Source: Paracoccaceae bacterium
GTDB lineage: Bacteria > Pseudomonadota > Alphaproteobacteria > Rhodobacterales > Rhodobacteraceae
Length of the DNA: 50,192 nt
Reading direction: 5' to 3'
Assembly: GCA_012270125.1 (NCBI GenBank)
Contig: JAAXIY010000025.1
Span: 1 to 50,192 of the forward strand
Positions 1-8,012 of the stretch are shown here, piece by piece. Positions within the stretch are counted from its first letter, which is position 1. Each line of letters begins with the position of its first letter. The translations under genes and the position numbers were made by a program. The notes beneath the pieces were generated by a model, which saw nothing but the letters and a program-made list of their open reading frames with translations, ran no database searches and was not told the origin of the DNA.

Positions 1-75
1 AATTTATTTGAGGCACTATATATTGTGTAATTTAAAAAAATATCTTAAATTTCTTTACCGGTATATAGTATGGTT

Positions 76-100
76 TTCCATAAATTCCCATAAATTCCCA
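76..100 (-). promoter_or_regulatory. MraZ-box-like direct repeats (TGGGA, 10-bp period)
   Basis: Read on the minus strand, this site is TGGGA-ATTTA-TGGGA-ATTTA-TGGAA. It has three five-base units separated by five-base spacers, so the period is exactly 10 bp (plus-strand positions 96-100, 86-90 and 76-80). MraZ is known in E. coli to bind series of TGGGN repeats with 5-nt spacers upstream of its own gene and to repress the dcw cluster. The mraZ gene starts about 280 bp downstream, so this is the expected autoregulatory operator. The match is seen directly and the function is inferred. Confidence 0.7.
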
Positions 101-108
101 CTTTTTTC

Positions 109-136
109 TTGATTTATAAGTTTTTCGGTGTAAATT
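109..136 (+). promoter_or_regulatory. Candidate sigma70-type promoter for the dcw cluster
   Basis: A TTGATT element at 109-114 and a TAAATT element at 131-136 are separated by 16 bp. They lie just downstream of the MraZ-box-like repeats. That would place transcription start near 143-146 and give a leader of about 235 nt before mraZ. In such AT-rich sequence chance matches are common, so this is only a plausible assignment. Confidence 0.35.
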
Positions 137-309
137 CATAGTCGTGATGAGGATGGGAAAAATTAATGGACGTAAAGATCCATCTCCTAAAGTCAGGTTT
201 CATACAGGCCCCACTTTCATCAGATTTTGAAATCCGGCGCGCGAGCGAGCAGTATCCCCCCCCCAGGAGCGCGTGCAGTCGGTTATCCCCGCAGCGCGGG
301 AAAGTGACA

Positions 310-341
310 GCGGATTGAGCAACAGCAGCAGCTCAATCCGC
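310..341 (+). promoter_or_regulatory. Strong leader hairpin upstream of mraZ
   Basis: An 11-bp perfect stem (310-320 pairing with 331-341) encloses a 10-nt loop made of AACAGCAGCA. The following bases, TTCGTCATTT, are only moderately T-rich, so it is a poor intrinsic terminator. It sits about 40 bp before the mraZ start codon. It could be an attenuator, an RNA-stabilising structure or the 3' end of a small RNA. The stem is visible in the sequence and its role is unknown. Confidence 0.5.
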
Positions 342-381
342 TTCGTCATTTAAAGAAGGTTATAAAGAGGCGGAGCAGAGT

Positions 382-885
382 TTGGGACGACGTTTTAGAG
401 GAGAAGGTCTATACAAGGTAGACAGTAAAGGACGGGTTTCGATACCTGCGCTCTTCCGTCGGGTTATTGAGTCTTGTGATCCAAACTGGACAGAGGGCCT
501 GCCCCCAGAGTTAGTTATCGTTTATGGCGATGAGAGAAGAAAATTTATTGAATGCTATACCATAGAAGCTATCGAAGAAGTAGATAGCAAAATTGACAGG
601 CTTCCTCGAGGCTCTCTTGAAAGAAAGACACTTGAGCGTTTCTTTCATGGGCAAAGTATTCCCACTTCTATTGATGAAACAGGACGCTTGGTTCTATCTC
701 CCAAATTGAGAGAACGTTTTTTTATTGAGAAAGAAGCATATTTTATTGCTGCTGGTGATACTTTTCAAATTTGGAGCCCAGAGATATTTGAAAAAGATAA
801 AGAGGAAACAAATAAATGGCTCAATGACCAGCCAAATGATTTTGATCCCCTCAGTTTCTTAGACATGGGGACTGACCAACAATGA
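382..885 (+). CDS. mraZ: Transcriptional regulator MraZ
   Basis: MraZ is a DNA-binding regulator that opens most dcw clusters and represses or tunes them from upstream TGGGN repeats. The 167-residue product shows the two AbrB-like half repeats of the family, with DSKGR at residues 14-18 and DETGR at 98-102. It is somewhat longer than the E. coli protein (about 150 residues), mainly at an acidic C-terminus. The start is a TTG codon, preceded by purine-rich AGAGGCGGAGCAGAG. The TTG start gives the usual N-terminus (MGRRFRGEG) and no better start is visible. Its stop overlaps the rsmH start as ATGA. Candidate operator repeats lie at 76-100. Confidence 0.97.
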   Translation: MGRRFRGEGLYKVDSKGRVSIPALFRRVIESCDPNWTEGLPPELVIVYGDERRKFIECYTIEAIEEVDSKIDRLPRGSLERKTLERFFHGQSIPTSIDETGRLVLSPKLRERFFIEKEAYFIAAGDTFQIWSPEIFEKDKEETNKWLNDQPNDFDPLSFLDMGTDQQ

Positions 886-1871
886 TGGAACCGGATTTGA
901 TTTCTCAAGCAGATCATATTCCGGTCTTACTAGAACCAATATTAGAAAATATCTCGCCAGTTGGAGGTGTTTGGATCGATGCCACCTTTGGTGCTGGTGG
1001 ATACACGCGAGCCTTACTGGATGCTGGTGCTGAGTTCGTTTTTGCGATTGATCGTGATCCAAATGTTTTTTCTTTAGCAGAAAATTGGGTAGATCAGTAT
1101 ACGGGAAGGATCGAATTGATAAACGATGTTTTCTCTAATCTTGAAAAGTATGCTGACAGTGTTGATGGAGTAGTTTTTGACCTTGGCGTCTCTTCAATGC
1201 AGCTTGATCAGGCAAATAGAGGTTTTTCATTTTCGAAAGAGGGCCCGCTTGACATGCGAATGTCACAAAAGGGCTCCATGGCCGCTGATTTAATAAATTT
1301 TGCCTCAGAAAAAACATTGAGCGACATTTTATATTTTTTTGGAGAAGAAAGGGCCAGTCGTAGAATAGCAAAAGCTATCGTTGCTCGACGGGAAAAAGAG
1401 CTATTTGTGACAACGACTGACTTAGCTAAACTTATTGAGACTGTTTTGCCACGATCAAAACCTGGTCAGTCACACCCAGCAACCCGAAGTTTTCAGGCTA
1501 TCCGTATTGCCGTTAACAAGGAATATAAAGAACTTTTTGATGGTCTGTTTTCGGCAGAAAAAGTACTCTCCTCAGGTGGTTATTTGGTTTTGGTAACATT
1601 TCATTCGATAGAAGATCGAATTGTAAAACGCTTCATTCAGGCTCGAACGGGTAAGTTACATTCAACGAGTAGATACATGCCCGGCACTGATGATATTGAG
1701 GCCCAATTTACAAAGGTTACGAGAAAAGCGGTAAAGCCTTCCATAGATGAAATATCTATAAACCCTCGCTCTCGTTCAGCAAAATTAAGAATTGCGAAAA
1801 GAACCAATATCAAACCCGGACAAAGTTTAGATCTGGAAGAATTAAATGTTCCAATAGTTGGAGGTTATTAA
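882..1871 (+). CDS. rsmH: 16S rRNA (cytosine(1402)-N(4))-methyltransferase RsmH (MraW)
   Basis: RsmH transfers a methyl group from S-adenosylmethionine to N4 of C1402 in the decoding centre of 16S rRNA. The SAM-binding loop DATFGAGGYT is at residues 33-42, and the family motif SHPATRSFQAIR is near residue 200. TFHSIEDRIVK lies near residue 250. The length of 329 residues is a little over the usual 310-320. The ATG start overlaps the mraZ stop by four bases (ATGA), which suggests translational coupling. A second ATG follows at once as codon 2. Its last codons contain the Shine-Dalgarno sequence of ftsL. Confidence 0.98.
   Translation: MMEPDLISQADHIPVLLEPILENISPVGGVWIDATFGAGGYTRALLDAGAEFVFAIDRDPNVFSLAENWVDQYTGRIELINDVFSNLEKYADSVDGVVFDLGVSSMQLDQANRGFSFSKEGPLDMRMSQKGSMAADLINFASEKTLSDILYFFGEERASRRIAKAIVARREKELFVTTTDLAKLIETVLPRSKPGQSHPATRSFQAIRIAVNKEYKELFDGLFSAEKVLSSGGYLVLVTFHSIEDRIVKRFIQARTGKLHSTSRYMPGTDDIEAQFTKVTRKAVKPSIDEISINPRSRSAKLRIAKRTNIKPGQSLDLEELNVPIVGGY
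1860..1864 (+). promoter_or_regulatory. Shine-Dalgarno site that fixes the ftsL start
   Basis: GGAGG lies inside the last codons of rsmH, 8 bp before the TTG at 1873. The open frame extends further upstream to another TTG at 1858. This site makes 1873 the better start for ftsL. Confidence 0.75.
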
Positions 1872-1872
1872 C

Positions 1873-2226
1873 TTGCGCAGTCTAATTTATACATTAACAT
1901 TTGCGTGCTTGGTAGGTTTAGCCTTTTGGGCTTATCAGGAAAATATTAAAACAAAAAACGTCATAGCAAAGACTGAACAACTTCAAAAAGATATCGGGAT
2001 TGCCCGAGCAAGATTATCCATCTTAAATGCAGAGTGGGCATATCTTAACCGACCTGAAAGATTAGCAGAATTAGTAGATTTAAATTTTGATCAATTACAA
2101 TTGGTTCCGCTGAGAGCTTCTAACTTTTCAGAAATAAGAAATATAAATTTTTTGCATGATCCTGACTTACCAGAAATAGTTCCTCTTCCAATTAGCCTGA
2201 ATGTCAAGGCTAGCTCCAATGACTGA
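1873..2226 (+). CDS. ftsL: Cell division protein FtsL
   Basis: FtsL is a small bitopic membrane protein of the divisome. It acts with FtsB and FtsQ to activate the FtsW-FtsI synthase. The predicted 117-residue product has a hydrophobic segment at about residues 4-21, followed by a charged periplasmic helix of coiled-coil character and a short tail. FtsL sequences diverge strongly, so the call rests on position between rsmH and ftsI, size and topology. The start is taken as TTG 1873, because GGAGG lies 8 bp upstream. An in-frame TTG at 1858 lies before that site. The 3' end overlaps ftsI. Confidence 0.9.
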   Translation: MRSLIYTLTFACLVGLAFWAYQENIKTKNVIAKTEQLQKDIGIARARLSILNAEWAYLNRPERLAELVDLNFDQLQLVPLRASNFSEIRNINFLHDPDLPEIVPLPISLNVKASSND

Positions 2227-4018
2227 TACTATGAACAGAATAGCAATTCGCCCTTTGAGCAGGATACTCCCAGCTCGGCTCAGGGGTGAAGATCCAATTA
2301 GAATTGAAAAAGAAAATTTAAAAATCCGTCATGATCAAATGCGGGATGTTGAAAGAGTAAGATCAAATATCCGTTTGCTCTTAATTATAGTAATGTTTGC
2401 TTGTATTTATATCGCTATTGGAGCGCGCTTAGCAATGCTCGCATCCAGTCAACCAGCAGAGCCGATTACGCAGTCGAGTAATTCGTCTGTTTTTACTCAG
2501 CGAGGCGATATCGTTGATAGAAAAGGCAGGATACTTGCGACTAATTTAGAAACGTACGCACTTTATGTTGAAACTCGTCATTTGGTTGATCCGCTTAACA
2601 CAGCAAATAAACTAGCTATACTTTTTGATGATTTAAACGCTGATGATTTGTATTCCCAATTTACAGGAACCCGAAAATTTTTATGGATTAAGAAAAAACT
2701 AAGTCCTGAACAAATGCAAGCGGTTCATGACATAGGCGACCCTGGTTTACGTTTTGGCCCGAGAGAAACAAGGCTATACCCTAACGGCGCATTAGCATCC
2801 CATATCCTTGGTGGAGCTAGCTTCGGTAAGGAAGGAGTGGACTCAGCGGAAATTGTAGGCGTAGCAGGAGTCGAAAAGACATTCGACAGTCAACTGCAGG
2901 ATCCCACATACTCAAAAAATCCACTCAAATTAACTATAGATCTATCAATCCAAGCTGCAGTTGAACACGTGCTAGAAGGAGGTATGCGCCTTTTGAATGC
3001 TAAAGGTGCTGCAGCAATTTTGATGGAGGTTGATACTGGACGGATAATATCACTGGCATCGTTACCAGATTTTGATCCAAATCATCGTCCCAAACTTCCC
3101 TCTCGGGGTTCAGCGGCAGAAAGTCCTCTTTTTAATAAAGCTATTCAAGGCGTATACGAACTTGGCTCCACTTTTAAAATTTTCACGGTTGCGCAAGCAC
3201 TAGAGCTAGGCCTCGTGGATCCAAAAACTAAGATCAATACAAAAGGTCCCATAAGAATAGGTGGCCACAAAATCAATGACTATAGAAGCAACGGTCCTGA
3301 GTTGCCTGTTTGGGAGGTTATTACTGAATCTTCCAATCTTGGAACAGCGCGAATAGCCAAAATGATTGGTCCTGAAAAACAACGAGAATTTTTGTCTAGT
3401 TTGGGTTTTTCAAAACCTACAACGATAGAGATGATTGAGGCCAATGGTGGAAAACCTTTACTGCCAAAGCGTTGGAATGAATTAGAAACTATGACTATTT
3501 CTTATGGGCACGGGTTATCTGCTACGCCTCTTCATTTAGCTACTGGATATGCAACGCTTGCCAACGGAGGTCGGCTGGTAAATCCAACACTTTTACAAGA
3601 AGTCAAACCTGTTTTAGGACCCCGGGTTATCTCGAAAGAAGTGGCAGAAAATAGCCTTGCTATGCTGAGAGGGGTTGTTACAGGAGGCACAGCGTCTTTA
3701 GCTGATGTAGATGGATATTTTGTCGGTGGGAAGACAGGAACAGCAGATAAACCAAGTTCTCAAGGCGGGTATGATAAAGAAAAGAATATTACAAACTTTG
3801 CTTCAATATTTCCGATAAATGAGCCAAAATATGTGTTAGTTGTTACTTTAGATGAAGCCCAAGATACGTCTGGTCCGGAGCCGAAGCGAACAGCAGGATG
3901 GACTGCCGTTCCGGTTAGTGCAGAAATTATTGCCAGAGTTGCTCCATTGCTTGGGTTGAGGCCAAAATTTGATAATCACTCCACCATAGGTATAACGTTA
4001 TCTAACTGGCAGGAGTAA
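2219..4018 (+). CDS. ftsI: Septal peptidoglycan transpeptidase FtsI (PBP3)
   Basis: FtsI is the class B penicillin-binding protein that crosslinks septal peptidoglycan together with the glycosyltransferase FtsW. One membrane span lies at about residues 50-70, followed by the pedestal domain and the transpeptidase domain. The three active-site motifs are present: STFK with its nucleophilic Ser near residue 317, SSN near 371 and KTGT near 505. The frame is open from ATG 2201. ATG 2219 is preferred because AAGG lies 9 bp upstream and it gives an N-terminus like related proteins, and ATG 2231 is another possibility. The start overlaps ftsL by 8 bases. Length, about 600 residues, is normal. Confidence 0.97.
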   Translation: MTDTMNRIAIRPLSRILPARLRGEDPIRIEKENLKIRHDQMRDVERVRSNIRLLLIIVMFACIYIAIGARLAMLASSQPAEPITQSSNSSVFTQRGDIVDRKGRILATNLETYALYVETRHLVDPLNTANKLAILFDDLNADDLYSQFTGTRKFLWIKKKLSPEQMQAVHDIGDPGLRFGPRETRLYPNGALASHILGGASFGKEGVDSAEIVGVAGVEKTFDSQLQDPTYSKNPLKLTIDLSIQAAVEHVLEGGMRLLNAKGAAAILMEVDTGRIISLASLPDFDPNHRPKLPSRGSAAESPLFNKAIQGVYELGSTFKIFTVAQALELGLVDPKTKINTKGPIRIGGHKINDYRSNGPELPVWEVITESSNLGTARIAKMIGPEKQREFLSSLGFSKPTTIEMIEANGGKPLLPKRWNELETMTISYGHGLSATPLHLATGYATLANGGRLVNPTLLQEVKPVLGPRVISKEVAENSLAMLRGVVTGGTASLADVDGYFVGGKTGTADKPSSQGGYDKEKNITNFASIFPINEPKYVLVVTLDEAQDTSGPEPKRTAGWTAVPVSAEIIARVAPLLGLRPKFDNHSTIGITLSNWQE

Positions 4019-4042
4019 TCCTTGAGAATAAAGGTAAATTAA

Positions 4043-5521
4043 ATGCCTAAACCTAAACGTCTTAGTAGCCTTGGCCTTTATCCCGAAAACGGTAACGACC
4101 CTTTAATAAACGAAATTATATTTGATAGTAGGCGAGTTAAACCAGGATGTTTATTTGCTGCGCTTAAAGGTGTTTCGGTTCATGGTGCTAAATTTGTAGA
4201 GGCCGCTCTTGAAGCTGGTGCTTCAGCGATTTTAACTGATCAAGAAGGTGCACTTAATCTAAAAGGTATAAAAATTGATACTTTAGTAGTGGAGAAAGAT
4301 GCTCGCAGAGCTTTAGCAAAAGCCGTTTCTATATTTATGGAAAAACAGCCTGCAACAATAGTTGCAATAACTGGAACTAATGGGAAAACATCAGTTTCGA
4401 CATTTTGTAGACAGCTTTGGAATGCGCTGGGAATTAATGGAATAAATATTGGCACAACGGGAATAGAGGGAAGCTGGTCCGCGCCTCTTAATTATACGAC
4501 ACCAGATCCAGTGAAACTACATGAAGTTTTGTCTACGGCTGTCTCAGAGGGTATTACACACGTGGCCATGGAAGCTTCAAGTCATGGTTTGGATCAAAGG
4601 CGTTTGGATGGAGTTGAAATTAAAGCTGCAGCTTTTACAAATTTTTCCCGTGATCATTTAGATTATCATGTTTCAATTGAAGATTATTTTAATGCAAAAA
4701 AGGGATTATTTGAGCGTTTGTGCCCAAAAGGAAAAGTTGGTGTATTCAATATCGATAATAAAGAAATTAAGAAACTTTGTGATTGGTATGCTTTAAATAA
4801 TGACGTTTTAACGATTGGTCACGATGAGATGGCGGATCTTGTCATCTTGGACCAAAAATTTAATTCGACAAGTCAAGAAGTTAGGTTTTCGTTCAAGGAT
4901 AAAATTTATCAAAAGTCTATCAATTTAATAGGAACTTTTCAGGCTGAAAATTTATTAATGGCTGCTCTTCTGGTCATTTCATCTGGCTGTAAAGAAAGTG
5001 AAGTTTTTGAGCTTTTGGAGACTATTAAGCCGGTTCGAGGTCGCATGGAATTAGCTGCAACAAGAAGAAATGGAGCTTCTGTATATGTAGATTATGCTCA
5101 CACTCCAGAAGCTATTGAGGTGGCATTAAAATCTCTCAAGCCCCATATTTTGGGAAAATTGATAGTTATTATTGGAGCAGGTGGCGAGAGAGATGAAGGA
5201 AAACGCCCTCTAATGGGGTTGGCAGCAGAAAAAAACTCAGATTTCGTAATTATCACTGACGATAATCCGAGAAATGAAGACCCACAATTAATCCATCAAA
5301 TGATTAAAAATGGCATCAAAGATAAAAATAAAGTGATGGTCATTGGTGATAGAGCTGAAGCAATACTAAAGGCTGTTGACTTATTAGGAGTGGGCGATTG
5401 CCTTCTTATAGCGGGTAAGGGTCATGAAACTGAACAATTTATAGGAGAAAATATTTTCCCATTTGATGATTTTGAACAAGCCAGCTTATCAGTTTCTTCC
5501 TTAGATGGAATAGAGCGATGA
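4043..5521 (+). CDS. murE: UDP-MurNAc-tripeptide synthetase MurE (meso-diaminopimelate adding)
   Basis: MurE adds the third residue of the stem peptide to UDP-MurNAc-L-Ala-D-Glu, using ATP, in the cytoplasm. The Mur ligase ATP-binding loop TGTNGKTS is at residues 110-117. DNPR at residues 407-410 is the signature of enzymes that accept meso-diaminopimelate rather than lysine, which fits a Gram-negative cell wall. The 492-residue length is typical. The start ATG has AAAGG upstream, and the stop overlaps murF by four bases (ATGA). Confidence 0.98.
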   Translation: MPKPKRLSSLGLYPENGNDPLINEIIFDSRRVKPGCLFAALKGVSVHGAKFVEAALEAGASAILTDQEGALNLKGIKIDTLVVEKDARRALAKAVSIFMEKQPATIVAITGTNGKTSVSTFCRQLWNALGINGINIGTTGIEGSWSAPLNYTTPDPVKLHEVLSTAVSEGITHVAMEASSHGLDQRRLDGVEIKAAAFTNFSRDHLDYHVSIEDYFNAKKGLFERLCPKGKVGVFNIDNKEIKKLCDWYALNNDVLTIGHDEMADLVILDQKFNSTSQEVRFSFKDKIYQKSINLIGTFQAENLLMAALLVISSGCKESEVFELLETIKPVRGRMELAATRRNGASVYVDYAHTPEAIEVALKSLKPHILGKLIVIIGAGGERDEGKRPLMGLAAEKNSDFVIITDDNPRNEDPQLIHQMIKNGIKDKNKVMVIGDRAEAILKAVDLLGVGDCLLIAGKGHETEQFIGENIFPFDDFEQASLSVSSLDGIER

Positions 5522-6894
5522 GTTTATGGAAATCTCAAGATGCTGCCTTAGCAACCGGAGGTAAAAATACTCTTTCTTGGAGTGCAAATGGTGTTTCGAT
5601 CGACTCTAGGACTATTCAAAAGGGTGATTTATTTATTGCCTTGAAAGCTGAGCGAGACGGTCACAAATTTGTAGAGAATGCTTTCCAAAATGGTGCTGCG
5701 GCTGCACTTGTTGACCACGTGCCCAATTCTCTTGATGCCTCATGTCCATTACTTTTGGTTCCAAATGTTATGAAAGCTCTACAGTCAATGGCATCTTTTG
5801 CCAGAAATCGGTTCAAGGGCAAAGTAATTGCTGTTACCGGATCTGTTGGCAAAACTTCAACCAAAGAGATGTTGCATAAAATACTTTCTGATCAGGGTGA
5901 AACTCATTCTTCTTTTGCCAGCTACAATAATCATTGGGGTGTTCCTCTCACGTTGACTCGCATGCCGGAAGGTGCGGATTTTTCTGTTATTGAAATCGGC
6001 ATGAACCACCCTGGGGAAATAGCACCACTTTCTGTGTTAGCAAAACCAGATATAGCGCTTATTACTTCAGTAGCCCCAGCTCACTTAGCAGCTTTTAAAA
6101 ATATAGAAGAAATAGCTCGAGAAAAAGCATCAATTGCTAAAGGCTTAAAAGGTGATGGCTCTGTAATAATAAACCAAAGCATAACGACAGCTGAAGTCCT
6201 TAAATTTGAAATAGTCTCTTATAATCAGGAAGTTATTGGTTATGGGTCTAGCGGTTGCAGCAGTAAAATATTGAATATTGATGAAATTAAAAACTGGCTG
6301 CATGTTGGTGGTTTGGTCGAAGGCGAAGAGCATAATTTTTGTTTAAATACTAGTTCAACTCATTTTGCAGAAAACGCTTTAGGATCTCTAGTTGTTGTTA
6401 AGAAGGTCAATTGTGATGTAAAAAAAGCTTGTGAGAGCCTTCAGTCATGGAGGCCGGGTATTGGTCGGGGATCGATCAAAAAGATTAATGTCAGAAATGT
6501 TGGTCTTATAGAGCTCATTGATGATGGTTATAATGCTAATCCCACCTCAGTCTCGGCAGCTTTAGAAACACTAAGTAAGTCTAAATCAAAGCGTAGAATT
6601 GCAATATTGGGTGACATGAAAGAATTAGGGCCCTCCGAAGTAGATTTCCACAAAAGTATAGCTTCGCTTGCCAGTATGGCTAAAGTCGATTGCGTATATA
6701 CAGTGGGGCCATTGATGAAAAATTTGCATAATAGTTTGCCCAAAGAAAAGCGCGGACAGCATTTTAAAAACTCTCTAGAGGTCGTGCCTGAGTTGAGTTC
6801 AATTCTGAAAAGAGGCGATTGCTTACTTTTAAAAGCTTCTTTAAGTGTTGGGGTTAGTGTGATTTCTGATGCTATCTCTGATTTAGAGGGCTAA
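5518..6894 (+). CDS. murF: UDP-MurNAc-tripeptide-D-Ala-D-Ala ligase MurF
   Basis: MurF completes the UDP-MurNAc-pentapeptide by adding D-Ala-D-Ala, the product of Ddl encoded further along this cluster. The Mur ligase P-loop TGSVGKTS is at residues 107-114, and ALKAERDGHKF near residue 41 is a usual N-terminal family block. ELIDDGYNANPTS near residue 340 belongs to the central/C-terminal ligase fold. The 458-residue length is normal. It overlaps murE by ATGA, which suggests coupled translation, and is followed by 22 bp before mraY. Confidence 0.98.
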   Translation: MSLWKSQDAALATGGKNTLSWSANGVSIDSRTIQKGDLFIALKAERDGHKFVENAFQNGAAAALVDHVPNSLDASCPLLLVPNVMKALQSMASFARNRFKGKVIAVTGSVGKTSTKEMLHKILSDQGETHSSFASYNNHWGVPLTLTRMPEGADFSVIEIGMNHPGEIAPLSVLAKPDIALITSVAPAHLAAFKNIEEIAREKASIAKGLKGDGSVIINQSITTAEVLKFEIVSYNQEVIGYGSSGCSSKILNIDEIKNWLHVGGLVEGEEHNFCLNTSSTHFAENALGSLVVVKKVNCDVKKACESLQSWRPGIGRGSIKKINVRNVGLIELIDDGYNANPTSVSAALETLSKSKSKRRIAILGDMKELGPSEVDFHKSIASLASMAKVDCVYTVGPLMKNLHNSLPKEKRGQHFKNSLEVVPELSSILKRGDCLLLKASLSVGVSVISDAISDLEG

Positions 6895-6916
6895 GATCTA
6901 AGTTTAAAGGAAAATT

Positions 6917-7999
6917 ATGTTATACTGGCTAACTCAACTATCAGATGGAGGCGATTTTTTTAACTTGTTTCGTTACATTACGTTTCGAGCAGGAGGAGCT
7001 TTTTTTACGGCTTTGCTATTTGGGTTTTTATTTGGAAGACCATTGATTAATGTACTTCGAAAAAAACAAGGAAAAGGTCAGCCAATCAGAGATGATGGGC
7101 CAACTACGCACTTTGAAAAAGCAGGCACTCCTACAATGGGTGGTTTGTTAATTTTGATATCCTTACTTTTTGCTACTTGTATGTGGGCTAGGCTCGACAA
7201 CATATTTATTTGGATTGTAGTTTTAGTAACTCTTTGCTTTGGTATGATTGGTTTTGCTGATGATTATGCAAAAGTTTCAAAGCAAAACACAAAAGGAGTC
7301 CCTGGACGAATTCGCTTAATTCTTGGTTTTATTATTTCAGCAATCGCCGCCTATTTTGCGGCTATTAATCATCCAGAGGCCCTTCAGTATAAACTAGCGT
7401 TGCCTGTCTTTAAAGATACGTTGATCCATCTAGGATTATTGTTTATTCCGTTTTCGATGATAGTCGTTGTTGGAGCAGCAAATGCGGTCAATTTAACTGA
7501 TGGTTTAGATGGACTTGCAATAATGCCGGTCATGATTGCCGCATTGGCACTAGGGGTCATCTCTTATGCTGTTGGTCGTGTAGATTTCACTAATTATTTA
7601 GATGTCCATTATGTACCAGGAACTGGAGAATTATTAATATTTTGCTCGGCTCTTTTCGGTGGTGGGTTAGGTTTTCTTTGGTATAACGCTCCACCAGCAG
7701 CAGTATTCATGGGTGACACAGGGGCTCTTTCATTAGGTGGGGCGTTAGGTTCAATAGCCGTTGTTACAAAACATGAAATTGTTTTAGCAATAGTTGGTGG
7801 ATTATTCGTTGTGGAGGCCTTGTCTGTAATAGTCCAAGTTGCATACTTTAAAGCTACTGGCCGAAGAGTATTTCTTATGGCTCCAATTCATCACCATTTT
7901 GAGAAGAAAGGTTGGGCTGAGCCTCAAATTGTTATTCGGTTTTGGATTATTTCCTTGATTTTGGCTATGATTGGACTTGCTACACTCAAGGTTAGGTAA
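6917..7999 (+). CDS. mraY: Phospho-MurNAc-pentapeptide transferase MraY
   Basis: MraY moves phospho-MurNAc-pentapeptide from UDP to undecaprenyl phosphate and forms lipid I at the cytoplasmic face of the inner membrane. The 360-residue protein is strongly hydrophobic, with about ten membrane segments. Catalytic and family motifs are clear: the DD pair in [29 protein letters not shown] and [18 protein letters not shown] lies 6 bp before the ATG. It is followed by murD after a short gap. Confidence 0.98.
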   Translation: MLYWLTQLSDGGDFFNLFRYITFRAGGAFFTALLFGFLFGRPLINVLRKKQGKGQPIRDDGPTTHFEKAGTPTMGGLLILISLLFATCMWARLDNIFIWIVVLVTLCFGMIGFADDYAKVSKQNTKGVPGRIRLILGFIISAIAAYFAAINHPEALQYKLALPVFKDTLIHLGLLFIPFSMIVVVGAANAVNLTDGLDGLAIMPVMIAALALGVISYAVGRVDFTNYLDVHYVPGTGELLIFCSALFGGGLGFLWYNAPPAAVFMGDTGALSLGGALGSIAVVTKHEIVLAIVGGLFVVEALSVIVQVAYFKATGRRVFLMAPIHHHFEKKGWAEPQIVIRFWIISLILAMIGLATLKVR

Positions 8000-8012
8000 A
8001 AGTTTTAATGGT

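Larger units (their letters stand above)
1..381 (+). other. Non-coding leader region upstream of the dcw cluster
   Basis: This stretch before mraZ has no convincing coding region. Its first 140 bases are very AT-rich and carry the MraZ-box-like repeats and a candidate promoter. From about 230 to 345 it becomes clearly GC-rich, with a run of nine C at 256-264, a short hairpin at 288-300 and a long hairpin at 310-341. I looked for RNase P RNA, tmRNA and tRNA signatures on both strands and recognised none. It is most simply the 5' untranslated leader of the division operon, but a small structured RNA cannot be excluded by eye. Confidence 0.6.

Noticed and set aside
1-381. RNase P RNA, tmRNA or tRNA in the leader
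   Set aside because: No GAGGAAAGUC-type block, cloverleaf or tmRNA signature could be found on either strand.
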